From: Planctomycetota bacterium
GTDB lineage: Bacteria > Planctomycetota > Phycisphaerae > Phycisphaerales > SM1A02
DNA length: 25,831 bases
NCBI GenBank assembly: GCA_014381385.1
Contig: JACNLR010000118.1
Location: 1 to 25,831 of the forward strand
Reading direction: 5' to 3'
In this document: positions 7,925 through 16,777 of the stretch, in pieces
Layout: each line of letters begins with the position of its first letter
How positions within the stretch are numbered: the first letter of the stretch is position 1
Position numbers and translations under genes: made by a program
The notes under the pieces: generated by a model
Database searches by the model: none
Seen by the model: the letters and a program-made list of their open reading frames with translations, nothing else
What the model was told of the DNA's origin: nothing

Positions 7925-8374
7925 ATGCGTTCTGCCTACTACAACCCCTCTCCTCGCCGAGGAATTGCACTCCTAGAAGTAATGATTGCCGTTGGAATCC
8001 TTACGTTCGCAGTCGCTTCTATTACAAGCGCAATTGTTGCAGGTCAACAGCAATCCCTCAATGCGAGGGAAAAAATAGTAGGTTCAATCGCAGCAGAATC
8101 ACTTTTATCTCAGATAACGCAAGTTCCATGGGACACAATCGATTCTTGGCATGGGTATACGGAGGACGTTGGTACAATTACGGACCCAACAGGTGTTGCA
8201 ATGAATGGCGATTGGGACAGGATTGGAAGAAAAGTCACGGTTATCGAAGGTGAAGTACAAATAACACCCCTTGAAGTTTTTATAGTTGGCAGAACTATTT
8301 CAGTTTCATCTTTTACAAACGACGGTCGAACACTAACAACAATTGAACGATTTGTACCGGAGCCACAGTCATGA
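7925..8374 (+). CDS. GspI-like minor pseudopilin
   Basis: Type II secretion/type IV pilus-like prepilin of 149 aa. The short basic leader ends in RRG, and cleavage after Gly13 would give IALLEVMIAVGILTF, with the conserved Glu at mature position 5 that aligns subunits during assembly. The hydrophobic helix runs to about residue 38, followed by a compact globular domain. The SLLSQITQVPWDTIDS and DRIGRKVTVIE segments resemble I-type minor pseudopilins. The start is fixed because an in-frame TGA lies 9 bases upstream. The stop overlaps the next ATG as ATGA (8371-8374). It is the first of four pilin-like genes. No secretin, ATPase or platform gene is adjacent, so the secreted substrate or structure is unknown. 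Confidence 0.8.
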   Translation: MRSAYYNPSPRRGIALLEVMIAVGILTFAVASITSAIVAGQQQSLNAREKIVGSIAAESLLSQITQVPWDTIDSWHGYTEDVGTITDPTGVAMNGDWDRIGRKVTVIEGEVQITPLEVFIVGRTISVSSFTNDGRTLTTIERFVPEPQS

Positions 8375-8988
8375 ACCGTAGAGGGCTCTCTTTAATTGAA
8401 ATGCTCCTTGCAATCTCTATTACGTCTGTCATTGGCGCTGCAATTGCATCCATGATGGCCGCAGCAACGACGAGCCTCACTTCAAAAAATGATGGTAGGC
8501 AATCTGCAATTCGCCTAGCAACAACACAAGTTCGTCTTGGTGCGTACATTGCCCCTTCCCTCTGCATTCTTGATAAAGGAAACACATTCCTGACGCTTTG
8601 GAATGAAGATTCACGTGATAGCGACACCGTGCATGCGTCTGAGATTCGTTGGATTCGGTTTGACAGCGAAGAAAAAACACTAAACGTGTATTTCGTTGAT
8701 TTCCCAGAAGAATGGTCTCAAGCCATGATTGATGCAGCAGACGTAGAGTGTAACGCCCTGACTAATTACGAATCCCTCTTCAACGGATTACAGAGCGATA
8801 ATATAATTGCTTCCATCGCACTCGTTGACAACATGCAATCGTGTGCGTTTTGGATAAACACAACAAATCCAATCGAGTCAACAAGAGTGTGTATTCGTTT
8901 TTCATTTGATTCATCTTTTGGTGAAACAAACGATGCAATGATTGATGAATCAATTCGCATGCACCATGCGCCATCGGAGCAACCGTAA
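8371..8988 (+). CDS. GspJ-like minor pseudopilin
   Basis: Prepilin-like protein of 205 aa with a five-residue leader, MNRRG. Cleavage leaves LSLIEMLLAISITSVIGAA with Glu at position 5. The helix is followed by a larger globular domain (about 40-205) with scattered acidic residues and a few Cys. Length, leader and place between I- and K-like genes fit the J-type minor pseudopilin. The start overlaps the upstream stop by four bases, and the end overlaps the next start as TAATG (8986-8990), so translation is probably coupled along the operon. Confidence 0.78.
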   Translation: MNRRGLSLIEMLLAISITSVIGAAIASMMAAATTSLTSKNDGRQSAIRLATTQVRLGAYIAPSLCILDKGNTFLTLWNEDSRDSDTVHASEIRWIRFDSEEKTLNVYFVDFPEEWSQAMIDAADVECNALTNYESLFNGLQSDNIIASIALVDNMQSCAFWINTTNPIESTRVCIRFSFDSSFGETNDAMIDESIRMHHAPSEQP

Positions 8989-10559
8989 TGGAATCAATCG
9001 ACCCACGCAATACATCATCTCGCAGGGGCATCGCTTTGATGCTTGTCATGATTGCTATTTTGGTAACAGGATCAATGGCTGTGGCATACTTTGGCAGTAG
9101 AGATAACTCGATTGCTATTAGTTCTAACGTAGAAGCCGCCTCAAGAGCAAGAGCAGTTGCAGAGTCTGGACTTGATCTAGCCGTTGCTATTCTAGAAACA
9201 GACGCAGATTGGCGAACGCACCACATAGACGGCGTCGTACTCGATGCTTTCGCATTTGGTGGTGGCTTGATTACTCTAACAGTTCTTGACTCTGAAACAA
9301 ATCTCCCACCGGATGAATCGACAAATAAAGTCGAGATCACCATTCTCTCATCTGTTGATGGAATAGCACAAATAACGCAAGCATCCGCAACTATTATTCC
9401 AAGCGAAGATGAGTTTGATGTTGACTACAGTGAATTTGCTTTGTTTTCTCAATCGCAACTCACCATACGGGATGTTGCATCTGTGCAACGTTGGGCTGCT
9501 TCCCCCCTTGGTGCAGAACAAAGTCCACTTCGCATAGGAACGCTCGCAACTGGACCACTCTCTGTAGAAATTAACTCGTGGGCGCAATCAAGTGATTTAG
9601 AACTACATACACTCGCAAATGCTTCATCGATGATTACATCCTCGATGTCTTCAAGGCATACTCTTCCCGATTCCCCCCCATTTCCATATCCGCCAAGTAT
9701 ACCTACAGATTCTGTTGTTCTCGTTGAAGAACACACACCAAGAAATTCTTCTCACTTTAACCATTGGGCTCATAATTTCACACAAGGTTTCAGCAATTCT
9801 TCGTATCGAAACGTAGAGTACACCGATATCCATGAGGGCTCATACAGCACAGAGTCGCTTGTACTTGGTTCAAACCAACCTTTGCGAATCTTTGGCAACG
9901 TGACAATTACAATAGACGACGAGTTCAAGCCTACTGGTGCGACAATTGAACTTGCACAAGATGCTTCGCTCACCATCCACGTCGGCGGTGATGTTGAAAT
10001 CAGATCCAGTTACATCGGAAATGAAAATCACAAAACCAATTCTTGGAGTGACCCAAGCAGAGTTCAATTGTATGGACATAATGATTCAGATTGGGAGTTA
10101 CGAGGAAACACGACTATCAAAGGTGAAATCTATGCGCCCGATAGCGAGATAGCACTCAGTGGATTAGCGACGCTATGCGGAAGAATTGCGGCTGATTCTA
10201 TAGCAATGCGAGGGGCCTCAAGGCTTCTCTATGACCCAACCCTAGACCACGGTGGATACGCAGATTCTTCTAGTTTGCTCTTTAATGAAGATGGAACATT
10301 GCAACAAGGTGTACAACAACTTTCGCAACTTGATCCAGTGCTTATTGACTCATTAGAACAAGTTGCAATTGCAGTCTTGGGTGGAACGTATCAACAGTTC
10401 GATGATTGGTGGTCTGAACCCACGCAGCGACCACACGAAGTCGTCTATGTGCTTACTATGTACGGCGTCGACGCAAGGCGCTGGGAATTTTTAGCAAGGC
10501 AAATTGAAGGTTTCTCTCAAGATCGCTGGAATGCATACGCGTCGGTGTTAGAACAATGA
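8988..10559 (+). CDS. GspK/PilX-like large minor pseudopilin with beta-helix-like region
   Basis: Prepilin-like protein of 523 aa. The leader ends in SSRRG (Gly14) and the mature N-terminus is IALMLVMIAILVTG. Position 5 is Leu instead of Glu, as in GspK tip subunits. ASRARAVAESGLDLAVAIL (about 51-69) is the helix typical of PilX and GspK N-termini. The large remainder differs from classical GspK: it is Ser/Asn-rich, and about 290-420 shows repeated short hydrophobic strands (for example SLTIHVGGDVEI, TIKGEIYAPDSEIAL, CGRIAADSIAM) that resemble a polymer-forming beta-helix module in pilus-associated proteins. The role is probably the tip of a pseudopilus, perhaps with a binding surface. The start overlaps the upstream stop by one base. 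Confidence 0.78.
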   Translation: MESIDPRNTSSRRGIALMLVMIAILVTGSMAVAYFGSRDNSIAISSNVEAASRARAVAESGLDLAVAILETDADWRTHHIDGVVLDAFAFGGGLITLTVLDSETNLPPDESTNKVEITILSSVDGIAQITQASATIIPSEDEFDVDYSEFALFSQSQLTIRDVASVQRWAASPLGAEQSPLRIGTLATGPLSVEINSWAQSSDLELHTLANASSMITSSMSSRHTLPDSPPFPYPPSIPTDSVVLVEEHTPRNSSHFNHWAHNFTQGFSNSSYRNVEYTDIHEGSYSTESLVLGSNQPLRIFGNVTITIDDEFKPTGATIELAQDASLTIHVGGDVEIRSSYIGNENHKTNSWSDPSRVQLYGHNDSDWELRGNTTIKGEIYAPDSEIALSGLATLCGRIAADSIAMRGASRLLYDPTLDHGGYADSSSLLFNEDGTLQQGVQQLSQLDPVLIDSLEQVAIAVLGGTYQQFDDWWSEPTQRPHEVVYVLTMYGVDARRWEFLARQIEGFSQDRWNAYASVLEQ

Positions 10560-11047
10560 ATTCATTGCCCAACCATCGCGGCTTCACTCTTATTGAGTTA
10601 ACACTCTCGCTTGCAATTCTTGCACTGCTTGCAGTACTCGCTGCACCGATGCTCGGGAGCAACGACCTACTTCAAGTAGATGTTACACGTCGCCTGTTTG
10701 TTAGCGATTTTGAGCATGCGCAAATTATTGCAATTTCTCGCCCTGAGGATGAAATCGCACTCATCGTTAACGATGATGGCTCGGCTTGGCATATTGCAAA
10801 TACAATCGCAATAGGAACACCGCTTTTAGATAGTGTGACACAAGAACCACTTTCTATACAACTGGGCAATGGTGCTGCGGCGGCAGCTAGTACAACAAGC
10901 ATCATTACGAACTACGATGACAATATTATTATTTTTGATCAAAATGGCGGGCTACGAGATTTCTCTCAAACTCTCGAAATCACAATTGCCTGTGGCGAGA
11001 TATCCTCAGTAATCCAAATCAGCCCGATGACCGGTTCGATTCGATAA
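10556..11047 (+). CDS. GspH/GspG-like pseudopilin
   Basis: Prepilin-like protein of 163 aa with the canonical cleavage motif HRG|FTLIELTLSL (Gly9; Glu at mature position 5) and a hydrophobic helix to about residue 32. The globular domain, with LFVSDFEHAQIIAISR after the helix, looks like the H-type minor pseudopilin, whose helix-proximal region carries this alpha segment. It starts within the previous stop (ATGA at 10556-10559) and ends the operon; the next gene is convergent. The I-J-K-H set equals the four minor pseudopilins of type II secretion. The major pseudopilin G is absent unless this gene fills that role. Confidence 0.78.
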   Translation: MNSLPNHRGFTLIELTLSLAILALLAVLAAPMLGSNDLLQVDVTRRLFVSDFEHAQIIAISRPEDEIALIVNDDGSAWHIANTIAIGTPLLDSVTQEPLSIQLGNGAAAAASTTSIITNYDDNIIIFDQNGGLRDFSQTLEITIACGEISSVIQISPMTGSIR

Positions 11048-11097
11048 ACGCGTATATAACCCTCAGAACCCGCGAGTAAGTAACTTTCCCAAGTTTG

Positions 11098-12462
11098 TTA
11101 TTTTATTCCATATTCCTTGAGTTTTCGGTACAGCGTCCTCTCACCAATACCAAGTAAGTTTGACGTCTGCTCGCGGTTACCGCCTGTCATAGCGAGAGTC
11201 TGGCGGATTGCTTCTTTTTCGAGCTTGTCTAGGCCAATCCCAGCCAACGACCCCACATCGTACGTACTGTCGGAGTCTGAAGAACGAATTTCGTCTGGAA
11301 CTTGAGCGAGATCAACAACATCGCCGTCGGTTAAAACTGCCATTCTTTGCACGACATTCATCAACTCTCGAACATTTCCGGGCCAGCCATACCCCACAAG
11401 TCGGAGCATCGCTGGCTCGGTAAACGTTGGACGTGGTCTATCCATGTCCGCTGAAAACTTTCCGAGTGCGTGATTCACCAGAAGTGGAATATCTTCACGG
11501 CGTTGTCGAAGGGGTGGAACATTAATTTCAGCTCCATTGATTCTAAAATACAAGTCTTCGCGAAACTCACCATTTGCACTTTTTACTTTCAAATCTTGAT
11601 TCGTTGCAGAAACGAATCGAACATCCGTTGACCGATCGCTATTTTGTCCAAGTCGTACAACATCGCCCGTTTCAAGAACTCGCAATAATTTCGCTTGCAT
11701 CGAGAGTGGCATATCTCCAATTTCATCAAGAAAGAGTGTGCCACCATTGGCAAATTCAAAGACACCCTCGCGATCACGATCCGCACCAGTAAACGCACCT
11801 CGGACGTGTCCGAATAGCTGATCTTCTAGTAACGATTCACTTTGTCCGGCGCAGTTAAATGCAACGTATTTCTTAGACGACCGCTTTGACTGATTATGAA
11901 TCGCATTAGCAACAAGTTCTTTGCCAGTACCGGACTCGCCAGTTACCAATACTGGCAACGTGCTTGGGGAAACCTGTCGAATTAAGTCGATGACTCGTCG
12001 AATAGCTGGAGATTCTCCGATTATCCCTTCGAAACCATAGGCAGAATCTACCTGACCCTTCAAACTTTCATTTTGCTCCCGAAGCACGACCGTTTCTGCA
12101 GCTCGATTTACAAGATTTCGAAACACATCTAAATCAAGTGGTTTTTCTATAAAGTCGTACGCGCCACCTTGTAGTGCCGCCTTTGCTGTTGGAATGTCAC
12201 CGTGTGCTGTTACTACAATAGTGGCAGCATTGTCTTGTTGTGCTTTTGCTAAGGATAGTACTTTAAGCCCCGACTGCTCTTCCTCCATCACCATATCGGT
12301 AATGACGACATCAAAACTCCCCATCGTCAGTTCTTCTTTTGCGGAGTTGTATCCATCAACAATCGTACAAATGTGACCAAGCCGCCGTAGCGATTCTGCC
12401 ATCACCTCTGCGTGATCTAATTCATCATCCACAATGAGTATTTGTGCGTGTAGGTCAGTCAT
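11098..12462 (-). CDS. NtrC-family sigma-54-dependent response regulator
   Basis: Transcription activator of 454 aa with the three classical parts. The receiver domain (about 7-120) has Asp12/Asp13, phospho-acceptor Asp56 (VVITDMVM), Thr85 and Lys107. The AAA+ domain (about 145-385) has Walker A GESGTGKE (175-182), the sigma-54-contacting GAFTGA loop (222-227), Walker B GGTLFLDEIGDM (240-251) and a YGWPGNVREL segment. The C-terminal Fis-type helix-turn-helix (about 415-454) ends in RTLYRKLKEYGI. It would activate sigma-54 promoters when phosphorylated. No histidine kinase is nearby, so partner and targets are unknown. It is convergent with the pseudopilin operon and divergent from murC, from which 79 bases separate it. 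Confidence 0.93.
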   Translation of the reverse strand: MTDLHAQILIVDDELDHAEVMAESLRRLGHICTIVDGYNSAKEELTMGSFDVVITDMVMEEEQSGLKVLSLAKAQQDNAATIVVTAHGDIPTAKAALQGGAYDFIEKPLDLDVFRNLVNRAAETVVLREQNESLKGQVDSAYGFEGIIGESPAIRRVIDLIRQVSPSTLPVLVTGESGTGKELVANAIHNQSKRSSKKYVAFNCAGQSESLLEDQLFGHVRGAFTGADRDREGVFEFANGGTLFLDEIGDMPLSMQAKLLRVLETGDVVRLGQNSDRSTDVRFVSATNQDLKVKSANGEFREDLYFRINGAEINVPPLRQRREDIPLLVNHALGKFSADMDRPRPTFTEPAMLRLVGYGWPGNVRELMNVVQRMAVLTDGDVVDLAQVPDEIRSSDSDSTYDVGSLAGIGLDKLEKEAIRQTLAMTGGNREQTSNLLGIGERTLYRKLKEYGIK

Positions 12463-12541
12463 ATCTTCCTATTGTACCACCCTCGGTGAAAGTTCTCTAA
12501 GTTCAAGGCGAAGAGGTCTTGAGGGCGATAGAATCTACTCT

Positions 12542-14008
12542 ATGCCCACCAAACTTCCTCTTGGTTTTTCAGCGGATACCCTTCAAAACAAATCTATTCA
12601 CTTCGTGGGTATCGGTGGTTGTGGTATGAGTGGCCTTGCGCTGTTAATTGCACGCCTTGGAGCCAATGTCCAAGGTACAGATTCTACAGAGTCAGAGGTT
12701 ACTAAATCTTTACTCCAAGAGGGTATTGAAGTTTCCTACGTGCAAGACGGTAGTGCAATATCAGAAAATGTTGATCTCGTCGTACACTCAGCAGCTATAC
12801 CACCCGACCACCCAGAAATGAACGAGAGTGATGAACGCAATATACCCATCATTTCATACGCTCAAATGCTCGGCATCGTCCAGAAGGAAAAGACTAGCGT
12901 CTGCGTTGCTGGTACGCACGGAAAATCTACAACAGTCTCCATCTTAAGTTCCATTTTATTGCATGCAAAATTCGATCCTAGTTTTATCGTAGGCGCAAAT
13001 TGTCCACAAATTGGTGGCTCCTGCAGGGTTGGGTCAAATGAGATTCCAGCAGGAGTGCGAATTGGGCAGCAAGGTATTCTTGTCAGCGAATCTTGTGAAT
13101 TCAACCGTTCCTTTCATGACCACCAACCAAAGGTTGCTCTGATAAACAATATCGAAGAGGACCATCTAGATTACTATTCTTCCCTTGACGAAATCATAGA
13201 AGCGTTCAAAGGATTCGCTACAAAAATTCCCACAGCAAAAAATGGTGGGCTCCTACTCATTGCACACGATGGTGCGCATAGAAATATAGTGACTCCTGAT
13301 CTTCATTGCGCAGTCGAGACATTTGGATTCCACCCTGAAGCAGATTATCAAGTCGTGTTTGACCCTAGTGTCCGCAGAGTTGGTATTTTGCGAGACGGAA
13401 TGTGGACTATCCAGTGGACAAACCCAATGCCTGGTTCGCATAACGCTTTGAATGCTTCTGCTGCTGCAATTCTTGCAGCAAACCTTGGTATTGATTGGGA
13501 GTCTCTCGTCGAACCACTAGAACAATTCAATGGGGTAGATCGAAGGTTACAGCGACTTGGTACATTTACCTGTAAAGATGGCGGAACAGCGACGGTGTAC
13601 GACGACTACGGGCATCATCCAACAGAAATCGAGATTACATTGCGGGCGCTCCGTGCGGCGGAACTCCCGCAGCGTTTACTCTGCGTCTTCCAACCACATC
13701 AACATAGCCGAACGAGGTTTCTGCTGAACCAATTTGCACAAAGTTTTTCAAGTGCAGATGAAGTTATAGTTCCCCACATTTATTTTGTTCGTGATTCAAT
13801 TGCAGAACAGCAACGCATCTCTGCACAAGATCTTGTCGATAAACTTGTAGACTTAGGTGCCTCTGCAAAACACATAAATGATTTCAGCGACATCGAACAA
13901 CACCTCCAATCAACTGCGAGGGATGGCGACTTGATTGTAGTTATGGGCGCAGGTCCAGTCACTACAATCGCGCACAAACTTGCGGGTGTTTCGCAAGTGA
14001 TGCTCTAA
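12542..14008 (+). CDS. murC: UDP-N-acetylmuramate--L-alanine ligase MurC
   Basis: Adds L-alanine to UDP-MurNAc with ATP in the cytoplasm, the first amino-acid step of peptidoglycan precursor synthesis. Domain 1 starts with HFVGIGGCGMSGLA (about 20-33). The ATP loop is GTHGKST (124-130). INNIEEDHLDYY marks the central domain, and DDYGHHPTEIE and FQPHQHSRTRF the C-terminal one. The 488 aa length is normal. I chose the ATG at 12542 (MPTKLPLGF); an in-frame extension to 12434 runs into the divergent regulator gene and looks non-coding. It heads the run murC-murB-ddl-ftsQ-like, with 4 bases to murB. Confidence 0.95.
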   Translation: MPTKLPLGFSADTLQNKSIHFVGIGGCGMSGLALLIARLGANVQGTDSTESEVTKSLLQEGIEVSYVQDGSAISENVDLVVHSAAIPPDHPEMNESDERNIPIISYAQMLGIVQKEKTSVCVAGTHGKSTTVSILSSILLHAKFDPSFIVGANCPQIGGSCRVGSNEIPAGVRIGQQGILVSESCEFNRSFHDHQPKVALINNIEEDHLDYYSSLDEIIEAFKGFATKIPTAKNGGLLLIAHDGAHRNIVTPDLHCAVETFGFHPEADYQVVFDPSVRRVGILRDGMWTIQWTNPMPGSHNALNASAAAILAANLGIDWESLVEPLEQFNGVDRRLQRLGTFTCKDGGTATVYDDYGHHPTEIEITLRALRAAELPQRLLCVFQPHQHSRTRFLLNQFAQSFSSADEVIVPHIYFVRDSIAEQQRISAQDLVDKLVDLGASAKHINDFSDIEQHLQSTARDGDLIVVMGAGPVTTIAHKLAGVSQVML

Positions 14009-14012
14009 ATAC

Positions 14013-14960
14013 ATGCCACGTTCTTTTAGATCAACTTTGCTAGGGGACCTTGAAGTCGATATAAATCACGATGCCCAAATAGGCGCAATGACATATTTCG
14101 CCATCGGTGGAAGTGCAGACCTTCTAGTCCGTCCGCGGTCAGCAGATGCTCTTTCGGTACTTCTAAGAAGGTGCTATGACGATAAAATCCCCTGCAAAAT
14201 CCTAGGAAAAGGAGCAAATCTCCTAATAGACGATAGCGGTGTTGATGGCATAGTCATCTCGTTGGATAATCCTTGCTTTACATCTACACGGTTTGATTGC
14301 GATGACAATGCAAAAGCACTTCACGCTATGGCGGGTGCAGATCTTGCAAAATTAGTCATGGATACCGTTCGCCTTGGCCTTGATGGCCTTGTCGCAATGG
14401 CGGGAATTCCTGCTTCCATCGGCGGTGCAATCCGGATGAATGCAGGAGGTGTGTACGGTTGTATTAGCGACTCGCTTTCAACTGTAACATGTTTAACGTA
14501 CGCTGGCGGATTAGTAACGTACAACAAAGAAGACCTAGTATTTGGATACCGAACGTGCAGCATCGCCGAACCCTTAATTTTATCTGCAACATTTAATTTG
14601 CAAGAATGTGACCCCGAGGTACTTCGTACTAAGGTAAAAGAAATATTTTCATGGAAAAAAGAAAGGCAACCCTTAGCAGACGCTTCTGCGGGTTGCATTT
14701 TTAAGAATCCTATGTCCGAAAAAGGTGAGAGAATTTCCGCGGGCAAACTCATTGATGACATAGGACTTAAAGGTAAAACTATTGGCGGCGCGTCCGTTAG
14801 CACTCAACACGCAAACTTTATAACAACGACTTCGGATGCAACTGCCAATGATGTTATTCAGTTAATTCGCGAAATCAAAAAACAAGTTTTTGATCGCACG
14901 ACTCTCATCTTGCAAGAAGAGGTGGTTATTTGGTCTCGTGATCCAGAGATTCAAAGATGA
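14013..14960 (+). CDS. murB: UDP-N-acetylenolpyruvoylglucosamine reductase MurB
   Basis: FAD- and NADPH-dependent reduction of UDP-GlcNAc-enolpyruvate to UDP-MurNAc. The FAD-binding part has TYFAIGGSADLLV and ILGKGANLLIDDSG. GIPASIGGAIRMNAGGVYG (131-149) and FGYRTC (178-183, Arg180) are catalytic-region motifs. The proton-donor position, Ser in E. coli MurB, is in SAGCIFKNP and here reads Cys228; the Cys form is seen in other MurB proteins. Length 315 aa and a single GYR motif fit type II MurB. It follows murC by 4 bases and overlaps ddl by 4 (ATGA, 14957-14960). Confidence 0.95.
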   Translation: MPRSFRSTLLGDLEVDINHDAQIGAMTYFAIGGSADLLVRPRSADALSVLLRRCYDDKIPCKILGKGANLLIDDSGVDGIVISLDNPCFTSTRFDCDDNAKALHAMAGADLAKLVMDTVRLGLDGLVAMAGIPASIGGAIRMNAGGVYGCISDSLSTVTCLTYAGGLVTYNKEDLVFGYRTCSIAEPLILSATFNLQECDPEVLRTKVKEIFSWKKERQPLADASAGCIFKNPMSEKGERISAGKLIDDIGLKGKTIGGASVSTQHANFITTTSDATANDVIQLIREIKKQVFDRTTLILQEEVVIWSRDPEIQR

Positions 14961-15862
14961 GCAAAGTTAAAGTTGCAGTTCTTATGGGCGGCCCTGATGC
15001 TGAGCATGATGTTTCAATACAATCTGGCACTGCTGTTGCGGATGCTTTGGAGAAGTCAGATAACTTTGAAGTCATTCGATTACACCTCCAACATGTAACC
15101 GTAAAGGAGTTGGCTGCGTTGCGTGCGGATGTTTTTTTCCCCGTTTTGCACGGTCCATACGGCGAGGGCGGTCCTCTGCAAGAACTACTCGAACAAACGG
15201 GAGTGCCATTTGTTGGTTCAAGTTCTATTGCAGCAGCCCGTGCTATGGATAAAGAATGTACTAAGGAAATCGCGCAAAGTGTTGGAATTCAAACTCCAGC
15301 ATGGTCAGTTCTCACAGAGGAACAACCATGCCCAATAGTTCCACCCTTGGTTCTCAAGCCTTGCAATGACGGTTCGAGTATCGACATGGCTATTTGCAAG
15401 ACTGCAAGGGATGTTCAAACTGCGCGAAAATTACTGCACAAAAATAGAGACTCCCTCCTTGCAGAAACATACATAAGCGGTCGGGAAATTACTGTAAGTA
15501 TCATCAATGGCAAGCCTTTACCTATTATCGAAATAATTCCTGCTAAAGAAGTCCAGACTTATGATTTTGCCGCAAAGTACAAACGCAACGATACGCAATA
15601 CATAGTAAACCCCGACTTACCGCAAAACAACTGTGTCGAGTCAGCACTTTTGCTCTACCAAACCATGCACATTCGTGACATTGCTCGGGTAGATTTCATG
15701 TTTGATAACGACGGTGCATGGCTTTTGGAAGTCAACACAATGCCCGGATTTACAAACAATTCTCTTGTTCCGATGGCAGCAAAAAGTGCGGGAATTGAGA
15801 TGATACAGTTGTGCAGCAAGCTCGTGAAACTTGCTCTAACTCGCAGAGTCAAGTCGTACTAG
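14957..15862 (+). CDS. ddl: D-alanine--D-alanine ligase
   Basis: ATP-grasp enzyme that joins two D-alanines for the peptidoglycan pentapeptide. The N-terminal motif GGPDAEHDVSIQSG contains Glu16, which positions the first D-Ala. HGPYGEGGPLQELLE, PPLVLKPCNDGSS and YISGREITVSI mark the ATP-grasp core. DFAAKYKRND carries the active-site Tyr loop, and LLEVNTMPGFTNNSLVP holds the Mg-binding Glu and Asn. At 301 aa it is a compact DdlB-like form. The overlap with the murB stop suggests coupled translation, and the ftsQ-like gene follows 27 bases after its stop. Confidence 0.95.
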   Translation: MSKVKVAVLMGGPDAEHDVSIQSGTAVADALEKSDNFEVIRLHLQHVTVKELAALRADVFFPVLHGPYGEGGPLQELLEQTGVPFVGSSSIAAARAMDKECTKEIAQSVGIQTPAWSVLTEEQPCPIVPPLVLKPCNDGSSIDMAICKTARDVQTARKLLHKNRDSLLAETYISGREITVSIINGKPLPIIEIIPAKEVQTYDFAAKYKRNDTQYIVNPDLPQNNCVESALLLYQTMHIRDIARVDFMFDNDGAWLLEVNTMPGFTNNSLVPMAAKSAGIEMIQLCSKLVKLALTRRVKSY

Positions 15863-15889
15863 CGACATAGTCGATGTTCTGTGTACGCT

Positions 15890-16747
15890 ATGGCACGAAA
15901 AAAGCAATCTAAAATCGCTTCTGCGACTTGGACAGTCCTAGCCTTGCTTGGGGATATCGCCAAGTCACCTGTTCTCATCTCATGGGTGCTTGCAATCGCT
16001 GGTCTTGTCACGCTTGTGGCAATGAGCGTTCCAAAACTACGTGCAACTCGTGTTTCTGCAGCCAATATTCAAGTGACTTTCAACGACCCCCCTGTTTGGC
16101 TCGATGCATCACTCTTGGTTGAATTGCAAGATGTCGCCCGACTGCACCTAGCGCAAACAACTGTGGGGAGGGAGGGACTCATCGAGACAGCAGATGCAAT
16201 GGCTGCAACGGGCTGGTTTACAAAAGTAAATCAAGTGCGATGGGTAAGCGACAACCAAGCATTAGTTGATGCTACTTTTCTTATTCCTTATGCAAAAATA
16301 AAGGATGTTGGTGGGGAAGTTTTTATCGACTCACAAGGAAGAAGGTTGCCTACGAGAATTGGTGTCATTGTAAATCCAAAATACCATTTCATCACAATTG
16401 AAAATACTCTGCATGCAAGACCAATGCGGGCGGGTTTACAATGGAACGGAGGGGATATCGCCGACGCACTGAAAGTTCTCCACCTTATCTACAATAAACC
16501 TTGGATATTTCAGATAACTACGATCGATTTGTCTGCATGGTCTAGTGATGCTTCCATTTCATTTACAACACAAACCCCAAGTCGCTTAAAGTGGGGTTCT
16601 GCTCCAAATGAAGAACATGGACTTGAAGCACTTTGGGAAGACAAACTCACAAGGCTGCACTGGCTCCATACTAATTTTGGACGTATAGACAAAGGTATTT
16701 CTGCTGAATTTGACTTAACCAATACAGCTGAAATCACAATTCAGTGA
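15890..16747 (+). CDS. ftsQ: FtsQ/DivIB-like cell division protein
   Basis: Probable bitopic divisome protein of 285 aa. A basic N-terminus (MARKKQSK) precedes one membrane helix (about 28-47), and the rest is periplasmic. The segment after the helix (about 55-140) looks like a diverged POTRA-type domain. VGGEVFIDSQGRRLPTRI is like the conserved 'D-x-x-G' strand of FtsQ beta domains. Overall similarity is low and the call leans on position right after murC-murB-ddl, the usual FtsQ place. ftsA and ftsZ, which usually follow, are absent; cls comes next. I chose the ATG at 15890 over the in-frame GTG at 15881. Confidence 0.68.
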   Translation: MARKKQSKIASATWTVLALLGDIAKSPVLISWVLAIAGLVTLVAMSVPKLRATRVSAANIQVTFNDPPVWLDASLLVELQDVARLHLAQTTVGREGLIETADAMAATGWFTKVNQVRWVSDNQALVDATFLIPYAKIKDVGGEVFIDSQGRRLPTRIGVIVNPKYHFITIENTLHARPMRAGLQWNGGDIADALKVLHLIYNKPWIFQITTIDLSAWSSDASISFTTQTPSRLKWGSAPNEEHGLEALWEDKLTRLHWLHTNFGRIDKGISAEFDLTNTAEITIQ

Positions 16748-16777
16748 CTACAAATCTATTGAAGGTATTGTGACACA

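Noticed and set aside
12434..12541. N-terminal extension of murC
   Set aside because: It overlaps the start of the divergent regulator gene, and its residues do not resemble MurC; the ATG at 12542 gives a normal protein.
14321..14803. 160-residue antisense open frame within murB
   Set aside because: It is a shadow of a conserved gene, with no start context or recognisable domain.
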